Shown one piece after another: positions 34,489 through 44,100 of a stretch of DNA of 49,718 bases. Source of the DNA: Flavobacteriales bacterium. Its GTDB lineage: Bacteria; Bacteroidota; Bacteroidia; Flavobacteriales_D; Crocinitomicaceae. The notes under the pieces are model-generated. The model was not told where the DNA came from. It saw only the letters and a list, made by a program, of their open reading frames with translations, and did not search any database. Within the stretch, counting starts at the first letter, position 1. Every line of letters starts with the position of its first letter. The translations under genes and the position numbers were made by a program. The stretch lies in contig CANJSS010000003.1 of the NCBI GenBank assembly GCA_947476955.1, forward strand, positions 1 through 49,718. The letters run 5' to 3'.

Positions 34489-35031
34489 ATGAAATTTATT
34501 GTTCGCTTAATATTGAAGTTAATTGGTTGGAAAGTCGACGAAAAAGCGCCGGAAGGAATAAAAAAATGCGTAATCGTTGTTGGTCCACATACTTCTAACT
34601 GGGATTTTATAATTGGAAGAATGCCATTTATTTTGTACGGAATCAAGCCGCGCATATTGATTAAAAAAGACTTGTTTTTTCCGCCACTTGGTTGGATATT
34701 AAAAGCTTTGGGTGGAATTCCAGTCGACAGAAAAAAGAACAATAATATCACCGACATGGCTGTTAAATTATTTGAGGAAAAGGAGGAAATGTTTCTTGTT
34801 TTTACGCCAGAAGGGACGCGCAGCTACAATCCAAACTGGAAAAAAGGGTTTTACTATATTGCGCGTAAAGCAAACGTACCAATTTTAATCTGTTACATGG
34901 ATTTTGAAAGAAAAATAGGTGGTTTTCATAGTATTTATTACCCTACGGAAGATGTGAATAAGGATATTGAGTATATAAAAAATATACTTTCGGAATACAA
35001 AGGAAAATATCCAGAAAAAGGAATTTATTGA
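34489..35031 (+). CDS. Lysophospholipid acyltransferase family protein
   Basis: 180 residues, shorter than PlsC. The acyltransferase motif HTSNWD (H34, D39) and the FTPEGTRSYNPNWKKGFYYIARKANVPI block carry the catalytic His and the glycerophosphate-binding EGTR. Region ILIKKDLFFPPLGWILKALGGIPVDRK matches motifs II/III. It probably acylates a lysophospholipid or an aminoacyl/sugar lipid at the membrane; exact acceptor unknown. The gene end overlaps the convergent DUF5522 gene by 7 bp. Confidence 0.9.
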   Translation: MKFIVRLILKLIGWKVDEKAPEGIKKCVIVVGPHTSNWDFIIGRMPFILYGIKPRILIKKDLFFPPLGWILKALGGIPVDRKKNNNITDMAVKLFEEKEEMFLVFTPEGTRSYNPNWKKGFYYIARKANVPILICYMDFERKIGGFHSIYYPTEDVNKDIEYIKNILSEYKGKYPEKGIY

Positions 35032-35216
35032 TGTTTTTTAATTGTTCCTGTTTTTTTATCGTATCCAAATGGACAATGTTTGCAACCGCTTTTGCAGCAG
35101 TAACCTCTTTTTAAATGGTAAGCTTCCGTGAAAATAATAAATCCCTCTTTACTGAGGTAGTATTCCTCCTCCGTCAAGGTGTTTGTTTTCTGGAATCCGG
35201 ACATTTCGTTATTCAT
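35025..35216 (-). CDS. DUF5522 small Cys-rich protein
   Basis: 63 residues. Cys40, Cys41, Cys45 and Cys48 in KRGYCCKSGCKHCPFGYDKK form a possible metal site, the hallmark of the DUF5522 family. The N-terminal half has the acidic LTEEEYYLSKEGFIIFTEAYH block. Function not known. An exact -7 box (TAAATTTG, 35221-35228) ends 5 bp before the Met1 codon, so the transcript may be leaderless, or start at Met5. It overlaps the acyltransferase 3' end by 7 bp. Confidence 0.75.
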   Translation of the reverse strand: MNNEMSGFQKTNTLTEEEYYLSKEGFIIFTEAYHLKRGYCCKSGCKHCPFGYDKKTGTIKKHQ

Positions 35217-35220
35217 TCTG

Positions 35221-35228
35221 CAAATTTA
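35221..35228 (-). promoter_or_regulatory. -7 promoter box of the DUF5522 gene
   Basis: Minus-strand TAAATTTG, exact match to TAnnTTTG, with only 4 bp to the start codon. Confidence 0.45.
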
Positions 35229-35254
35229 TATAATTCTAAAGTAACGCGCTAAAT

Positions 35255-36184
35255 ATGTTTGACACAAAAAAGTCCATCGTTCAAGAATTGTTTTTACCCC
35301 AATTCAACAAGCAGAATATTCAATTGTTCATAAAGAGAGACGATCTAATTGATGAATTTGTTTCCGGAAACAAATGGCGCAAATTAAAATACAATATTGC
35401 CCATACACAACAGCAAAAAAAAACAGGGGTACTAACTTTTGGGGGTGCTTTTTCCAACCATTTACTCGCAACGGCTTCAGCTTGTAATGTTGTCGGATTG
35501 CATTCACTAGGAATTGTTCGCGGAGATGAGTTACATCAAGATTCCAATAACCTCTTAAAAAAATGTACGGAATTAGGAATGAAACTGAAATTTATTTCTC
35601 GAGAAGAATACCATCTACGGAATGAAAAATCATATTATGAAGAGCTAAATTTTGAATTTCCCAATTACCAGATTGTTCCCGAAGGAGGAAGTAATTATTA
35701 TGGCATGATTGGTTGTCAGGAAATTTTACAGGAAACTTCCAACGATTTTGACCATATTTTTGTTGCACAAGGGACAACAACAACGAGTGCCGGAATAGCG
35801 CTTGGTCTGAAAGAAAGTTGCCAGCTGCATGTTGTTCCAGTTCTGAAAGGATTTGACGCTTTAGCTGAAATGAACGCGCTTTTTAAATACAGCGGAATAG
35901 ACGCTGACATGGTAGCTGAAATTCTTGAAAGAACGGATGTTTTATCGGAATATCATTTTGGAGGCTATGGGAAATATACGCCGGAGTTATTGGATTTTAT
36001 GGAAATGATTTTTAAAATCACCAACGTGCCTTTAGATCCAATTTATACTGGCAAGGTATTTTTTGCTTTGCATGATTGGGTAATAAAAACGAATACAACG
36101 AATTCTAAAATTTTGTTGATTCATACAGGGGGAATTCAAGGAGGAAAGTTCATCGAACAAAAGGAGGGCAGAATTTTTTCTTGA
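35255..36184 (+). CDS. PLP-dependent D-cysteine desulfhydrase / ACC deaminase family enzyme
   Basis: 309 residues. The family signature IKRDDLIDEFVSGNKWRKLKYN carries the PLP lysine in GNKWRKL. LTFGGAFSNHLLATASAC and FVAQGTTTTSAGIALGL are the substrate and phosphate loops, and LIHTGGIQGG is the C-terminal cofactor-ring motif. Bacteroidota members are usually named 1-aminocyclopropane-1-carboxylate deaminase/D-cysteine desulfhydrase; true activity is more often the latter. It stands alone between DUF5522 (minus) and folP (minus). Confidence 0.88.
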   Translation: MFDTKKSIVQELFLPQFNKQNIQLFIKRDDLIDEFVSGNKWRKLKYNIAHTQQQKKTGVLTFGGAFSNHLLATASACNVVGLHSLGIVRGDELHQDSNNLLKKCTELGMKLKFISREEYHLRNEKSYYEELNFEFPNYQIVPEGGSNYYGMIGCQEILQETSNDFDHIFVAQGTTTTSAGIALGLKESCQLHVVPVLKGFDALAEMNALFKYSGIDADMVAEILERTDVLSEYHFGGYGKYTPELLDFMEMIFKITNVPLDPIYTGKVFFALHDWVIKTNTTNSKILLIHTGGIQGGKFIEQKEGRIFS

Positions 36185-36188
36185 CGTC

Positions 36189-36219
36189 TTATTCTGAATT
36201 TTTTCTGAAAAAAGAATAA
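36189..36219. terminator. Hairpin between convergent genes
   Basis: TTATTCT (36189-36195) pairs with AGAATAA (36213-36219), and inside it T6 pairs with A6 around CTG, giving an about 13-bp stem with a small bulge between the PLP-enzyme stop and the folP stop. A and T runs make it usable in both directions. AT-only, so weaker than a GC-rich terminator. Confidence 0.45.
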
Positions 36220-36220
36220 A

Positions 36221-37075
36221 CTAAGTGAGAAGTTGAACGATTTGCTTTGCTTCTTTTACATCGTGCACGCGCAGAATTGAAGCTCCTTTAAGTAGTGCAA
36301 GTGTATTTAAAATAGTCGTGCCATTCAAGGATTCATCCGCGGTAATTTCCAATTTTTTATAAATCATCGATTTTCTTGAAATTCCGACTAAAATTGGTTT
36401 TTCGAGAATATGAAACATGTCTAAGTCACTAAGCAGGGAATAATTTTGCGCTACTGTTTTTCCAAAGCCAAAACCAGGATCTATCGCAACATCCGTTATT
36501 CCTTTGTCCAAAAGATAGCGTATTTTTTCCGAAAAATAATAAATCATTTCTTTAAATAGCGCTTCATTTTCCATGCTATTATGCATTTGCTCCACTGATT
36601 TCCCGGAGTGCATCAAAATATATGCAACTTTATTTTGTGCAACTATATCTATTAAAGTTGGGTCAAATTGAAAACCACTGATATCGTTGATTAGATCTAT
36701 TCCATGCTCAATGCCTGCAGCAGCTACATTTCCGCGGAATGTGTCGAGCGATAGGGAAATGGATGGAAAATGTTTTTTTATACTTTTTATTGGTTCTAAA
36801 ATTCGTTTAATTTCCTCTTTTTCGGTTACGAAATCTGCATTTGGACGCGTAGAATAACCCCCAATATCAATGAAGTCCGCACCATCCTCAATTAGCTGAT
36901 TAACAGTATTTAAAAGCTCCTTTTCTGTTGTTTTTCTGCTCTTGTCGTAAAAAGAATCAGGTGTAGTATTTACAATGCCCATAATTTTGGGAATGGAGAG
37001 GTCAATCAATTTATCCGCTATACGGATTTGCCTAATTTTTGGAAAATGTGTATCTTCAACCCTTGAAAAGCCCAT
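36221..37075 (-). CDS. folP: Dihydropteroate synthase
   Basis: 284 residues. Condenses p-aminobenzoate with the pterin pyrophosphate in folate synthesis. Motifs: IMGIVNTTPDSFYD (pterin loop), DGADFIDIGGYSTRPNA, SLDTFRGNVAAAGIEHGIDLINDISGF and VAIDPGFGFGKT, with the C-terminal ILRVHDVKEAKQIV. All active-site residues are in place. It is divergent from DUF1599 with only 10 bp between start codons, an arrangement common in Bacteroidota. Its -7 box lies inside the DUF1599 gene. Confidence 0.96.
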   Translation of the reverse strand: MGFSRVEDTHFPKIRQIRIADKLIDLSIPKIMGIVNTTPDSFYDKSRKTTEKELLNTVNQLIEDGADFIDIGGYSTRPNADFVTEKEEIKRILEPIKSIKKHFPSISLSLDTFRGNVAAAGIEHGIDLINDISGFQFDPTLIDIVAQNKVAYILMHSGKSVEQMHNSMENEALFKEMIYYFSEKIRYLLDKGITDVAIDPGFGFGKTVAQNYSLLSDLDMFHILEKPILVGISRKSMIYKKLEITADESLNGTTILNTLALLKGASILRVHDVKEAKQIVQLLT

Positions 37076-37085
37076 TGTTAAATAA

Positions 37086-37640
37086 ATGAATCAAACAAAT
37101 ATAGAATATTCAAATGTAATCACTATTTGCCGAGATATCTTCTTGAGCAAAACAAAAGATTACGGAACCGCTTGGAGAATTTTGCGTCCAAGCTCCCTTA
37201 CGGATCAATTATTCATCAAAGCTCAGCGTATTCGGACGATTCAAGAAACCGGAATTAACAAGGTTGGAGAAGGAATAGCAGATGAATTTGTGGCAATTGT
37301 AAACTACTGTATAATGGCAATTATACAACTCCGAGAGAAAGAATTAACCGATATGGAATTGTCCCAGGAACGTGCAATGTCATTATACGATTCCTATGCT
37401 ATGGAGGCTTTTGAATTAATGGCAAAAAAAAACCACGATTACGGTGAAGCTTGGCGAGAAATGCGGGTTAGTTCATTAACAGATTTAATATTAATGAAAA
37501 TACTGAGAGTCAAACAAATAGAAGACAATAATGGGGAAACCCTAATCAGCGAAGGGATCGATGCAAATTACTTTGATATGTTAAATTATGCCGTTTTTGC
37601 GCTGATACATTTAACGACAGAAACTAAAATAAGGAAATAA
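37086..37640 (+). CDS. DUF1599 (NMAD1) protein, two tandem domains
   Basis: 184 residues in two homologous halves: residues about 7-80 (ICRDIFLSKTKDYGTAWRILRPSSLTDQL, ADEFVAIVNYCIMAIIQL) and about 100-180 (EAFELMAKKNHDYGEAWREMRVSSLTDLI, NYFDMLNYAVFALIHL). Each has the KxxDYGxAWR and SSLTDxxxxK signatures. The family is called nucleotide-modification-associated domain 1 in Pfam; its chemistry is unknown. It heads the BT_3928-tpiA-prmA operon. Confidence 0.88.
   Translation: MNQTNIEYSNVITICRDIFLSKTKDYGTAWRILRPSSLTDQLFIKAQRIRTIQETGINKVGEGIADEFVAIVNYCIMAIIQLREKELTDMELSQERAMSLYDSYAMEAFELMAKKNHDYGEAWREMRVSSLTDLILMKILRVKQIEDNNGETLISEGIDANYFDMLNYAVFALIHLTTETKIRK
37096..37103 (-). promoter_or_regulatory. 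-7 promoter box of folP inside DUF1599
   Basis: Minus-strand TATATTTG, exact match to TAnnTTTG, inside codons 4-6 of DUF1599 and about 20 bp upstream of the folP start. A weaker plus-strand box (TAATTTTT, 37033-37040) inside folP could serve DUF1599. Confidence 0.5.
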
Positions 37641-37656
37641 CTCTAATACAAATTTT

Positions 37657-39543
37657 ATGAAACAAAAAGCAACAGTAGAAGGAAAGTCTATGCTATTCAA
37701 TAGCTTATTCGTGTTGATAAATCTTTCTGGTTTGGCGATGATAACCATCGGATCTCACGCCTCTTTTGAGGAAAATTACTTATTATTTAATTTTATTGGC
37801 TATATCGCAATTGCCATTAGTTCGGCTGCTTTGTTTATTTTTTCAGGCCGCTTAATGATGGCTAATGTTTCCCGTTTATTGGTTGGCGGTTTGTTTATTG
37901 TTTCGGGATTGGTAAAGGCAAACGATCCAATTGGCTTTTCTTATAAATTAGAGGAATATTTTGAGGACGGCGCTTTGGCATATCGCATAAAGGAATTCTT
38001 TGGTGCACCAGGTTTTTCTTTGGAATTTTTAATTCAATATGCTTTAGTTCTTTCCGTGCTAATCTGCATTGTAGAAATTGTATTAGGCGTTTTGGTAATT
38101 CTTGGAGGGAAAGTGAAACTGGTATCTTACTTGCTTGTTATTATGATGGTTTTTTTCACATTTTTAACTTGGCATACAGCGAGTTGCGACAATACAAAAA
38201 AGTTTGTTGACAGAGATACCTATTCCATGTCGGACCCGATTGCACAGATGAAAATCGATCAGGCAAAAACGGATAAAGCAATAAAAATCATTTCAAAATC
38301 TGCTTCGGTTTTGGTTTTGGAGGAAATGAAACAACCCCAGTGTGTGGATGATTGTGGCTGTTTTGGCGATGCGATGAAAGGTTCCGTTGGTCGGTCATTA
38401 ACGCCTTCTGAATCCCTTTGGAAAGATTTCGTTTTACTGTATTTAGTGATCTGGATTTTTATTGCTCAATGGATAATTGAACCAAATACGAGAAAACAAA
38501 ACACACAGTTTTTAATTGCTTCCCTTTTAGTTGTTACCTTTTTCTCATGGGTTTTTGGATGGTATTTCCCAATTATTTTTGCGGCAATTTCTTTAATTGG
38601 TTCCTTATGGGTTTTAAAATCAGGCGGATTTATTTTCGGTAATTATATTGGAAGTTCATTTTTTGTTACCCTCATTTCAAGTATAATGATTGCATACGTT
38701 CTTTTGTATGAGCCAATGAAAGATTATAGACCATATGCTGAAGGAACAAATCTAATTGAAAAAATGAAAGATGGTGTCGTTGGGGAATACGAAAGTGTTT
38801 TAGTGTATAAAAACACTAAAACGGGAGAGAAAAAAGAATATCTATCTACTTCCAAGGAATATCTCGCTTCTAAAATTTGGGAAAAATCCGATTGGAAATA
38901 TTTGGAAATGACGCAAAAGGAAGTTGTCGCTACTCGAATACCATCGATAACGGAGCAATTCAACCCATTTTTAGCGTTAACAGACATTACATTGGCCGAA
39001 TCAAATTTAGCGGTTGTACAAGAATTGTTAAAAGCGACAAAAATAAAAGGATTGAAGATTTTGGATTTGAAATACAATTCTAAAATGGAAGTTTCATTAG
39101 AGGAATATTCTGAAGACAATTTTAATCCGCTAGAATACAAAATTTTAGATACTTTCGAGATGAATAATCCCGCAATAACAGATATTAGTATCCGTGATTA
39201 TATTGTTAAAACGGATAGAATTCTGGTGTTAAGCGCTAAAAATTTAATGAAAGGAAATTGGAGTAAAATCGAGCGATACAAATCTATTTATACTGCATGT
39301 AAGAAAAATGAAATTCCTTTTGTGCTAATTACGAATGCTAGTCGTGAAGAAATCAATTCTTTCCGCAAAAAAAATAATTTCAATGTTCCGGTATTCTTGA
39401 ACGATGAAACCGAATTAAAAGCAATTGCAAGATCAAATCCTTCTTTACTAGTAGTGAAAAAGGGCAAAGTTGCTGGAAAATATCCTCACCGTTCAACGCC
39501 ATCCTTTGAATGGTTGAATAAAAATGTGTTACAAACAAAATGA
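37657..39543 (+). CDS. BT_3928-type membrane protein with DoxX-like and thioredoxin-like parts
   Basis: 628 residues. Residues about 15-200 hold several membrane spans (LFVLINLSGLAMITIGSHA; LLVGGLFIVSGLVKANDPIGFSYKLEEYF, the DoxX-like signature; LVLSVLICIVEIVLGVLVILGG). A CVDDCGCFGDAMKGS motif as in MauE/DoxX redox proteins follows at about 228-241, then more spans to about residue 350. The soluble C-terminal half ends in a thioredoxin-like fold (FVLITNASREEINSFRKKN, PSLLVVKKGKVAGKYPHRSTPSFEWL) without a CxxC. It is probably an envelope redox helper. Overlaps tpiA by 4 bp. Confidence 0.82.
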   Translation: MKQKATVEGKSMLFNSLFVLINLSGLAMITIGSHASFEENYLLFNFIGYIAIAISSAALFIFSGRLMMANVSRLLVGGLFIVSGLVKANDPIGFSYKLEEYFEDGALAYRIKEFFGAPGFSLEFLIQYALVLSVLICIVEIVLGVLVILGGKVKLVSYLLVIMMVFFTFLTWHTASCDNTKKFVDRDTYSMSDPIAQMKIDQAKTDKAIKIISKSASVLVLEEMKQPQCVDDCGCFGDAMKGSVGRSLTPSESLWKDFVLLYLVIWIFIAQWIIEPNTRKQNTQFLIASLLVVTFFSWVFGWYFPIIFAAISLIGSLWVLKSGGFIFGNYIGSSFFVTLISSIMIAYVLLYEPMKDYRPYAEGTNLIEKMKDGVVGEYESVLVYKNTKTGEKKEYLSTSKEYLASKIWEKSDWKYLEMTQKEVVATRIPSITEQFNPFLALTDITLAESNLAVVQELLKATKIKGLKILDLKYNSKMEVSLEEYSEDNFNPLEYKILDTFEMNNPAITDISIRDYIVKTDRILVLSAKNLMKGNWSKIERYKSIYTACKKNEIPFVLITNASREEINSFRKKNNFNVPVFLNDETELKAIARSNPSLLVVKKGKVAGKYPHRSTPSFEWLNKNVLQTK

Positions 39544-40280
39544 GAAATAAAATAGTTGCAGGAAATTGGAAAATGAATTTGCTTTTAGCAGAAGCGATAG
39601 ATTTAGGTAGAAAAATAAAAGAAGCAGCTTCAGAAATTGAAGGTGTACAAGTGCTGCTTTTTCCTTCAAGTATTTACCTTAAATCGCTTGCTGAAATAGC
39701 TATTCCGGTTGGAGCTCAGAATTTTTATCCTGCCGAGAATGGTGCTTTTACAGGCGAGATATCCATTTCCCAATTAAAAGATTGTGGTGCAACACACGTA
39801 TTAATTGGCCATAGCGAACGTCGAGCAATTTTCGGTGAACAGGCTGATTTTTTAAAACAAAAGGTAGATTCAGCCATTGCACATAAAATAACTCCAGTTT
39901 TTTGCTGCGGAGAACCCTTGGAAATTCGAGAAGCAGGAACGGAATTGGTTTACGTAAAAAGGCAATTGGAAGAAAGTTTATTTCATATTTTGCCAGAAAA
40001 CATGCAAAATTGCATTGTTGCATACGAACCTGTCTGGGCAATAGGAACTGGGAAAACTGCTACAGTGGCGCAAGCGGAAGAAATGCACCGCTCCATTCGC
40101 AATTGGATTACTGAAAAATATACCGAAACTATAGCTCAAAATTGTTCGATTATATATGGTGGAAGTTGCAATGTTTCAAACGCTCAAGAGCTATTTTCTA
40201 GTCCAAATGTGGATGGAGGATTGATTGGTGGGGCTTCTTTACAAGCAGAATCATTTATTAAAATTGCACAATCGTTCTGA
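39540..40280 (+). CDS. tpiA: Triose-phosphate isomerase
   Basis: 246 residues. Interconverts DHAP and glyceraldehyde 3-phosphate. N9 and K11 (AGNWKMN), H91 (IGHSERR) and E163 (AYEPVWAIGTGKTA) are the catalytic residues, with loop 6 and the phosphate loop IIYGGSC and VDGGLIGGAS intact. The ATGA overlap with the upstream gene indicates coupling; prmA starts at its stop codon. Confidence 0.97.
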   Translation: MRNKIVAGNWKMNLLLAEAIDLGRKIKEAASEIEGVQVLLFPSSIYLKSLAEIAIPVGAQNFYPAENGAFTGEISISQLKDCGATHVLIGHSERRAIFGEQADFLKQKVDSAIAHKITPVFCCGEPLEIREAGTELVYVKRQLEESLFHILPENMQNCIVAYEPVWAIGTGKTATVAQAEEMHRSIRNWITEKYTETIAQNCSIIYGGSCNVSNAQELFSSPNVDGGLIGGASLQAESFIKIAQSF

Positions 40281-41119
40281 TGGATTATATCGAATTAACA
40301 CTAATCGTGGAACCTAAAAATCCGTGGACAGAAATATTTATGGTTGAATTGGCGGATGCCGGATACGAAAGTTTCGTGGATACAGAAAACGGTTTGATGG
40401 CTTATGCGCAAGTTGGATTGGTTGACCAAAATCAACCGTTCGAAAATACTTCAATATGTGCAATAAATCCTTTGGTTACAATAGAATCGCACGTTAAAAT
40501 TATTCCACAACAAAATTGGAATGCCGTTTGGGAGGCAGATTTTCAGCCGGTTGAAGTAGAGGAGTACCTTACAATTTTAGCACCTTTTCACGATAAAACT
40601 AATCGTACAGGAATGTTGGTGGAAATTCTCCCAAAAATGTCATTTGGAACTGGCCACCACCAAACAACTTGGATGATGTCGAAAGCTTTGTTCGAATTGA
40701 AGGAAATTCCAGCTCAGGTTTTAGATATGGGAACTGGAACGGGCGTTTTGGCAATTATTGCAGAGAAATTACATGCAAAAAAGATTGTTGCAGTGGATAT
40801 AGAAGATTGGTCAATTGAAAATACCCGTGAAAATAGTGATCGGAATAATTGCACTAGAATTGAAGCGATTTGCGGTGATGTGGATATTTTGAAAGGCATG
40901 AATTTTGGACTAATCCTAGCGAATATCAATAAAAATGTATTGAAAGCCCATATGCAAGCGTATTACGAAATGTTGGATGTAAAAGGAACCCTAGTTTTAA
41001 GTGGATTTTTCACTACAGATGTAGACGAAATTTCAGCTTTTGCAGAGAATATTGGCTTTACGAAATACCGTAACTTGCAGAAAGACAATTGGGCAGCTAT
41101 TGAATTAACGAAAAATTAA
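40280..41119 (+). CDS. prmA: Ribosomal protein L11 methyltransferase
   Basis: 279 residues. SAM-dependent trimethylation of L11. Motifs: PKMSFGTGHHQTTWMM, VLDMGTGTGVLAIIAEKL (SAM loop), VAVDIEDWSIENTRENSDRN and LILANINKNVLKAHM. The N-terminal 95 residues are the L11-binding region. It begins at the last base of the tpiA stop region and ends by overlapping the next start (TAATG). Confidence 0.95.
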   Translation: MDYIELTLIVEPKNPWTEIFMVELADAGYESFVDTENGLMAYAQVGLVDQNQPFENTSICAINPLVTIESHVKIIPQQNWNAVWEADFQPVEVEEYLTILAPFHDKTNRTGMLVEILPKMSFGTGHHQTTWMMSKALFELKEIPAQVLDMGTGTGVLAIIAEKLHAKKIVAVDIEDWSIENTRENSDRNNCTRIEAICGDVDILKGMNFGLILANINKNVLKAHMQAYYEMLDVKGTLVLSGFFTTDVDEISAFAENIGFTKYRNLQKDNWAAIELTKN

Positions 41120-44100
41120 TGGATATGAAGAAGGGAATAAATCGCTTTTTAATGGCATGTATATTATTTATTTCCGGTTTTTCATTCGGGCAAACTTACT
41201 CCCCAAATAGAGAGAAATTTATCAAAGAATTTCAAAAATCTCTATCGGATTTTGGCAAAGGAGATTACCAAGATTTTGCAAAAAAAGAATTCCCTAAATT
41301 ATTGCTTGAATCGACTGATTTCCCTGATACATATTTCACTAAAATGGTTGAAACCTGTAACTTGATGGTTACGAAAAGAATACAGCCATTTCCAGAGATG
41401 TACCAATATGTTTTCAGCATTGCATCTTTGGTAAAGGGAAAACAATCGGAAAAGAGTTATACAGCGTGGCACAATTCAGTAGATAAATTATTGGATGCCA
41501 AGAATATTAAGAAATTTGAAGATTTTATTGACCTTTCAGCTGGATTTTTTTTAGAGCGTAAAATTGCTGAAACACCAAATTTTAAATGGTTTTACGAAAA
41601 TGGAGACTATTCCTTTGAATTTACAGATAAGCCGTTTATTAAATGCAGCAATGGGAACTTAATTTGTAGAATTGAAAATCGTAATTCTCAAACGAAAAAA
41701 GACCAACCAAATATAGATAGCTTGGTGATTTCTAAAACGAATGGAACGTATGATCCAGTGCTTAAAAAATGGTTTGGTGCAGGAGGAGTAATTACGTGGG
41801 AAAAGGTTGGTTTGCCTAAAAATGAAACATTTGCAGAATTAAAAAACTACGATGTTTCCTGTAAAACTTCCAATCTTATCGCTGATACAGTTGCCTTAAC
41901 CACCAAATATTTCAATAAACCCATTATTGGTTATCTAACAGATCGCGCATTTATAATCAATAGAGAAGAGGATAAGGTGTATCCACAATTTCTTTCGTAT
42001 GAGAAACGTTTGACGATAAAATCAATTAAAGAAAATGTAGATTACGAAGGTGGATTTACGATGAAAGGTAGCAATTTTGTTGGAATGGGTGCACCAAAAA
42101 ATCCTGCTAAAGTATTTATTTACAAGGACAAACAGATTTTCATCAAAGCAAGTGCACAGGAAATATTTATCACTCCACTTTCAATATATTGCGATAATTC
42201 GGGAAGTGCAATTTATTTAAAAACAGGAGATTCCATTTCGCATTCGGGTTTATATTTCAATTATGACCTGAAGAAAAAATCCATTGAATTTACGCGGACA
42301 GGGAAAGGTGGTGGACAAGCACCATTTCAGGATTCCTATCACCAAACGGATATTTATGTCGCTAAAATCACCTGGAAACTCGACGAATCTGCACTTTATT
42401 TCACCTACGATTTTGGTATTTCACAAGAACAACGATACGCGCGTTTCGACTCAAAGAGTTACTTTGATGAGCAATTATATGACCGCTTACAAGGATTAGA
42501 AACTATTCATCCACTTGTGGCGATATCCAAATATTGCTATAAATATGACGAATATATTATTAACGAAGGGAAAGCAGCAACCGCATTGGGGAAAACTACT
42601 CAACAGGCCATTCCAATGTTATTAGAGCTTTCAAATAATGGATTTATTAACTACGATACTGAAGGAAAAATAGTAACCATAAATCCAAAACTAGAAAATT
42701 TCGTTGCGTTTAAAGCTGGAAAAAAAGACTATGATAATTTGAGTTTCATTTCCGATTTGCGGCCAAAAGAACTAGTTGGATTTTCAGATGAAGAAATTCA
42801 AGCAGATCCAAATCTACAGCGCATGAAAGAAGCGTTTAAAAAACTTTCAGAAGAACGCCGAATAATGACGTATTTTGGAAAAATGGATCTATTAACCCTA
42901 GAGATTGATTTGAATGCAGTAGATAGAATTGTTATCTCAAACACTCAAAACACACTTGTTTTTCCTGCGTCTAATCGTGTTAAAATTAAGGAAAATCGAA
43001 ATTTTGAATTTAGTGGGTGGATCAATGCAGGAAAATTGGAAATTAACACCTTAGCTGCGAATTACAATTACAAGGAAAATTCCTTTACCATTTTAGAATC
43101 CAAAGAATCCATTCTACGCGTTCGACCATTTAAGGTGGAAGATGGCAAAAAAGCAATTCCGATGGCAAGCAGCTTAATAGGAGTGAAAGGTCAAATTTTA
43201 GTGGACGATCCAAGCAACCGTTCTGGAAAAAATCAAGCTATAACTTCTTTCCCGAAATTGGTCGTTTCGCATCAGTCAATGGTATACTATAACGCGAAGA
43301 ATATTTATAAAGGAGCATACGATAGCACTCGATTTTATTATACTGTAGAACCGTTTACGCGCGATAGTTTAGATAATTTCACCGAAAAGTCGCTTAGATT
43401 GAAAGGCGAGTTGACTTCCGCAGGAATTTTTCCGAAAATTTCTCAAGACCTGAAAATAATGGCTGATTATTCCTTTGGTTTTTCTACCAATGCACCAAAA
43501 GGAGGATATGATTTTTACGGTACAGGTGCGAAATACGAAAATAAGATAATGCTTTCTAATAATGGATTACAAGGCGCTGGAACAATAAATTTCGTGCATT
43601 CAACTTCTATTTCTAGTGCGCTGAGTTTTCTGCCCGATTCTACAATTGGTTTGGCAAAATTTACAAATAGACCAATAGAATCTGGTATTGAATTTCCAGA
43701 TGTAGAAGCCGAAGAAGCTTTTATAACCTATGTTCCAAGGAAGAATTACTTGAAAGCACAGTCCACACAGAAACATGATTTAAGCTTTTTTAAAGGCGAA
43801 TCAAGGCTGCGAGGGGTAACAATTGTTACAGCACAGGGATTGCGCGGAAACGGATTGATGACATTTAAATCTGCAACTACATTATCTTCGAATTATTCCT
43901 TCAAACGCTGGGAAATTAATGCAGATACAGCAGGATTTAGTCTTAAAAATACTTTTGCAGAAGTAGGAGAAGATCCAATTTCCTTTAAAGCCGACAATGT
44001 TAAAGCGTCTATTTCGTTTAAAGATAGAAAAGGAGAGTTTGTTTCAAACCAAGGAACTTCTCGCGTAAATTTCCCCGTAAATCAATATTATTGTCTAATG

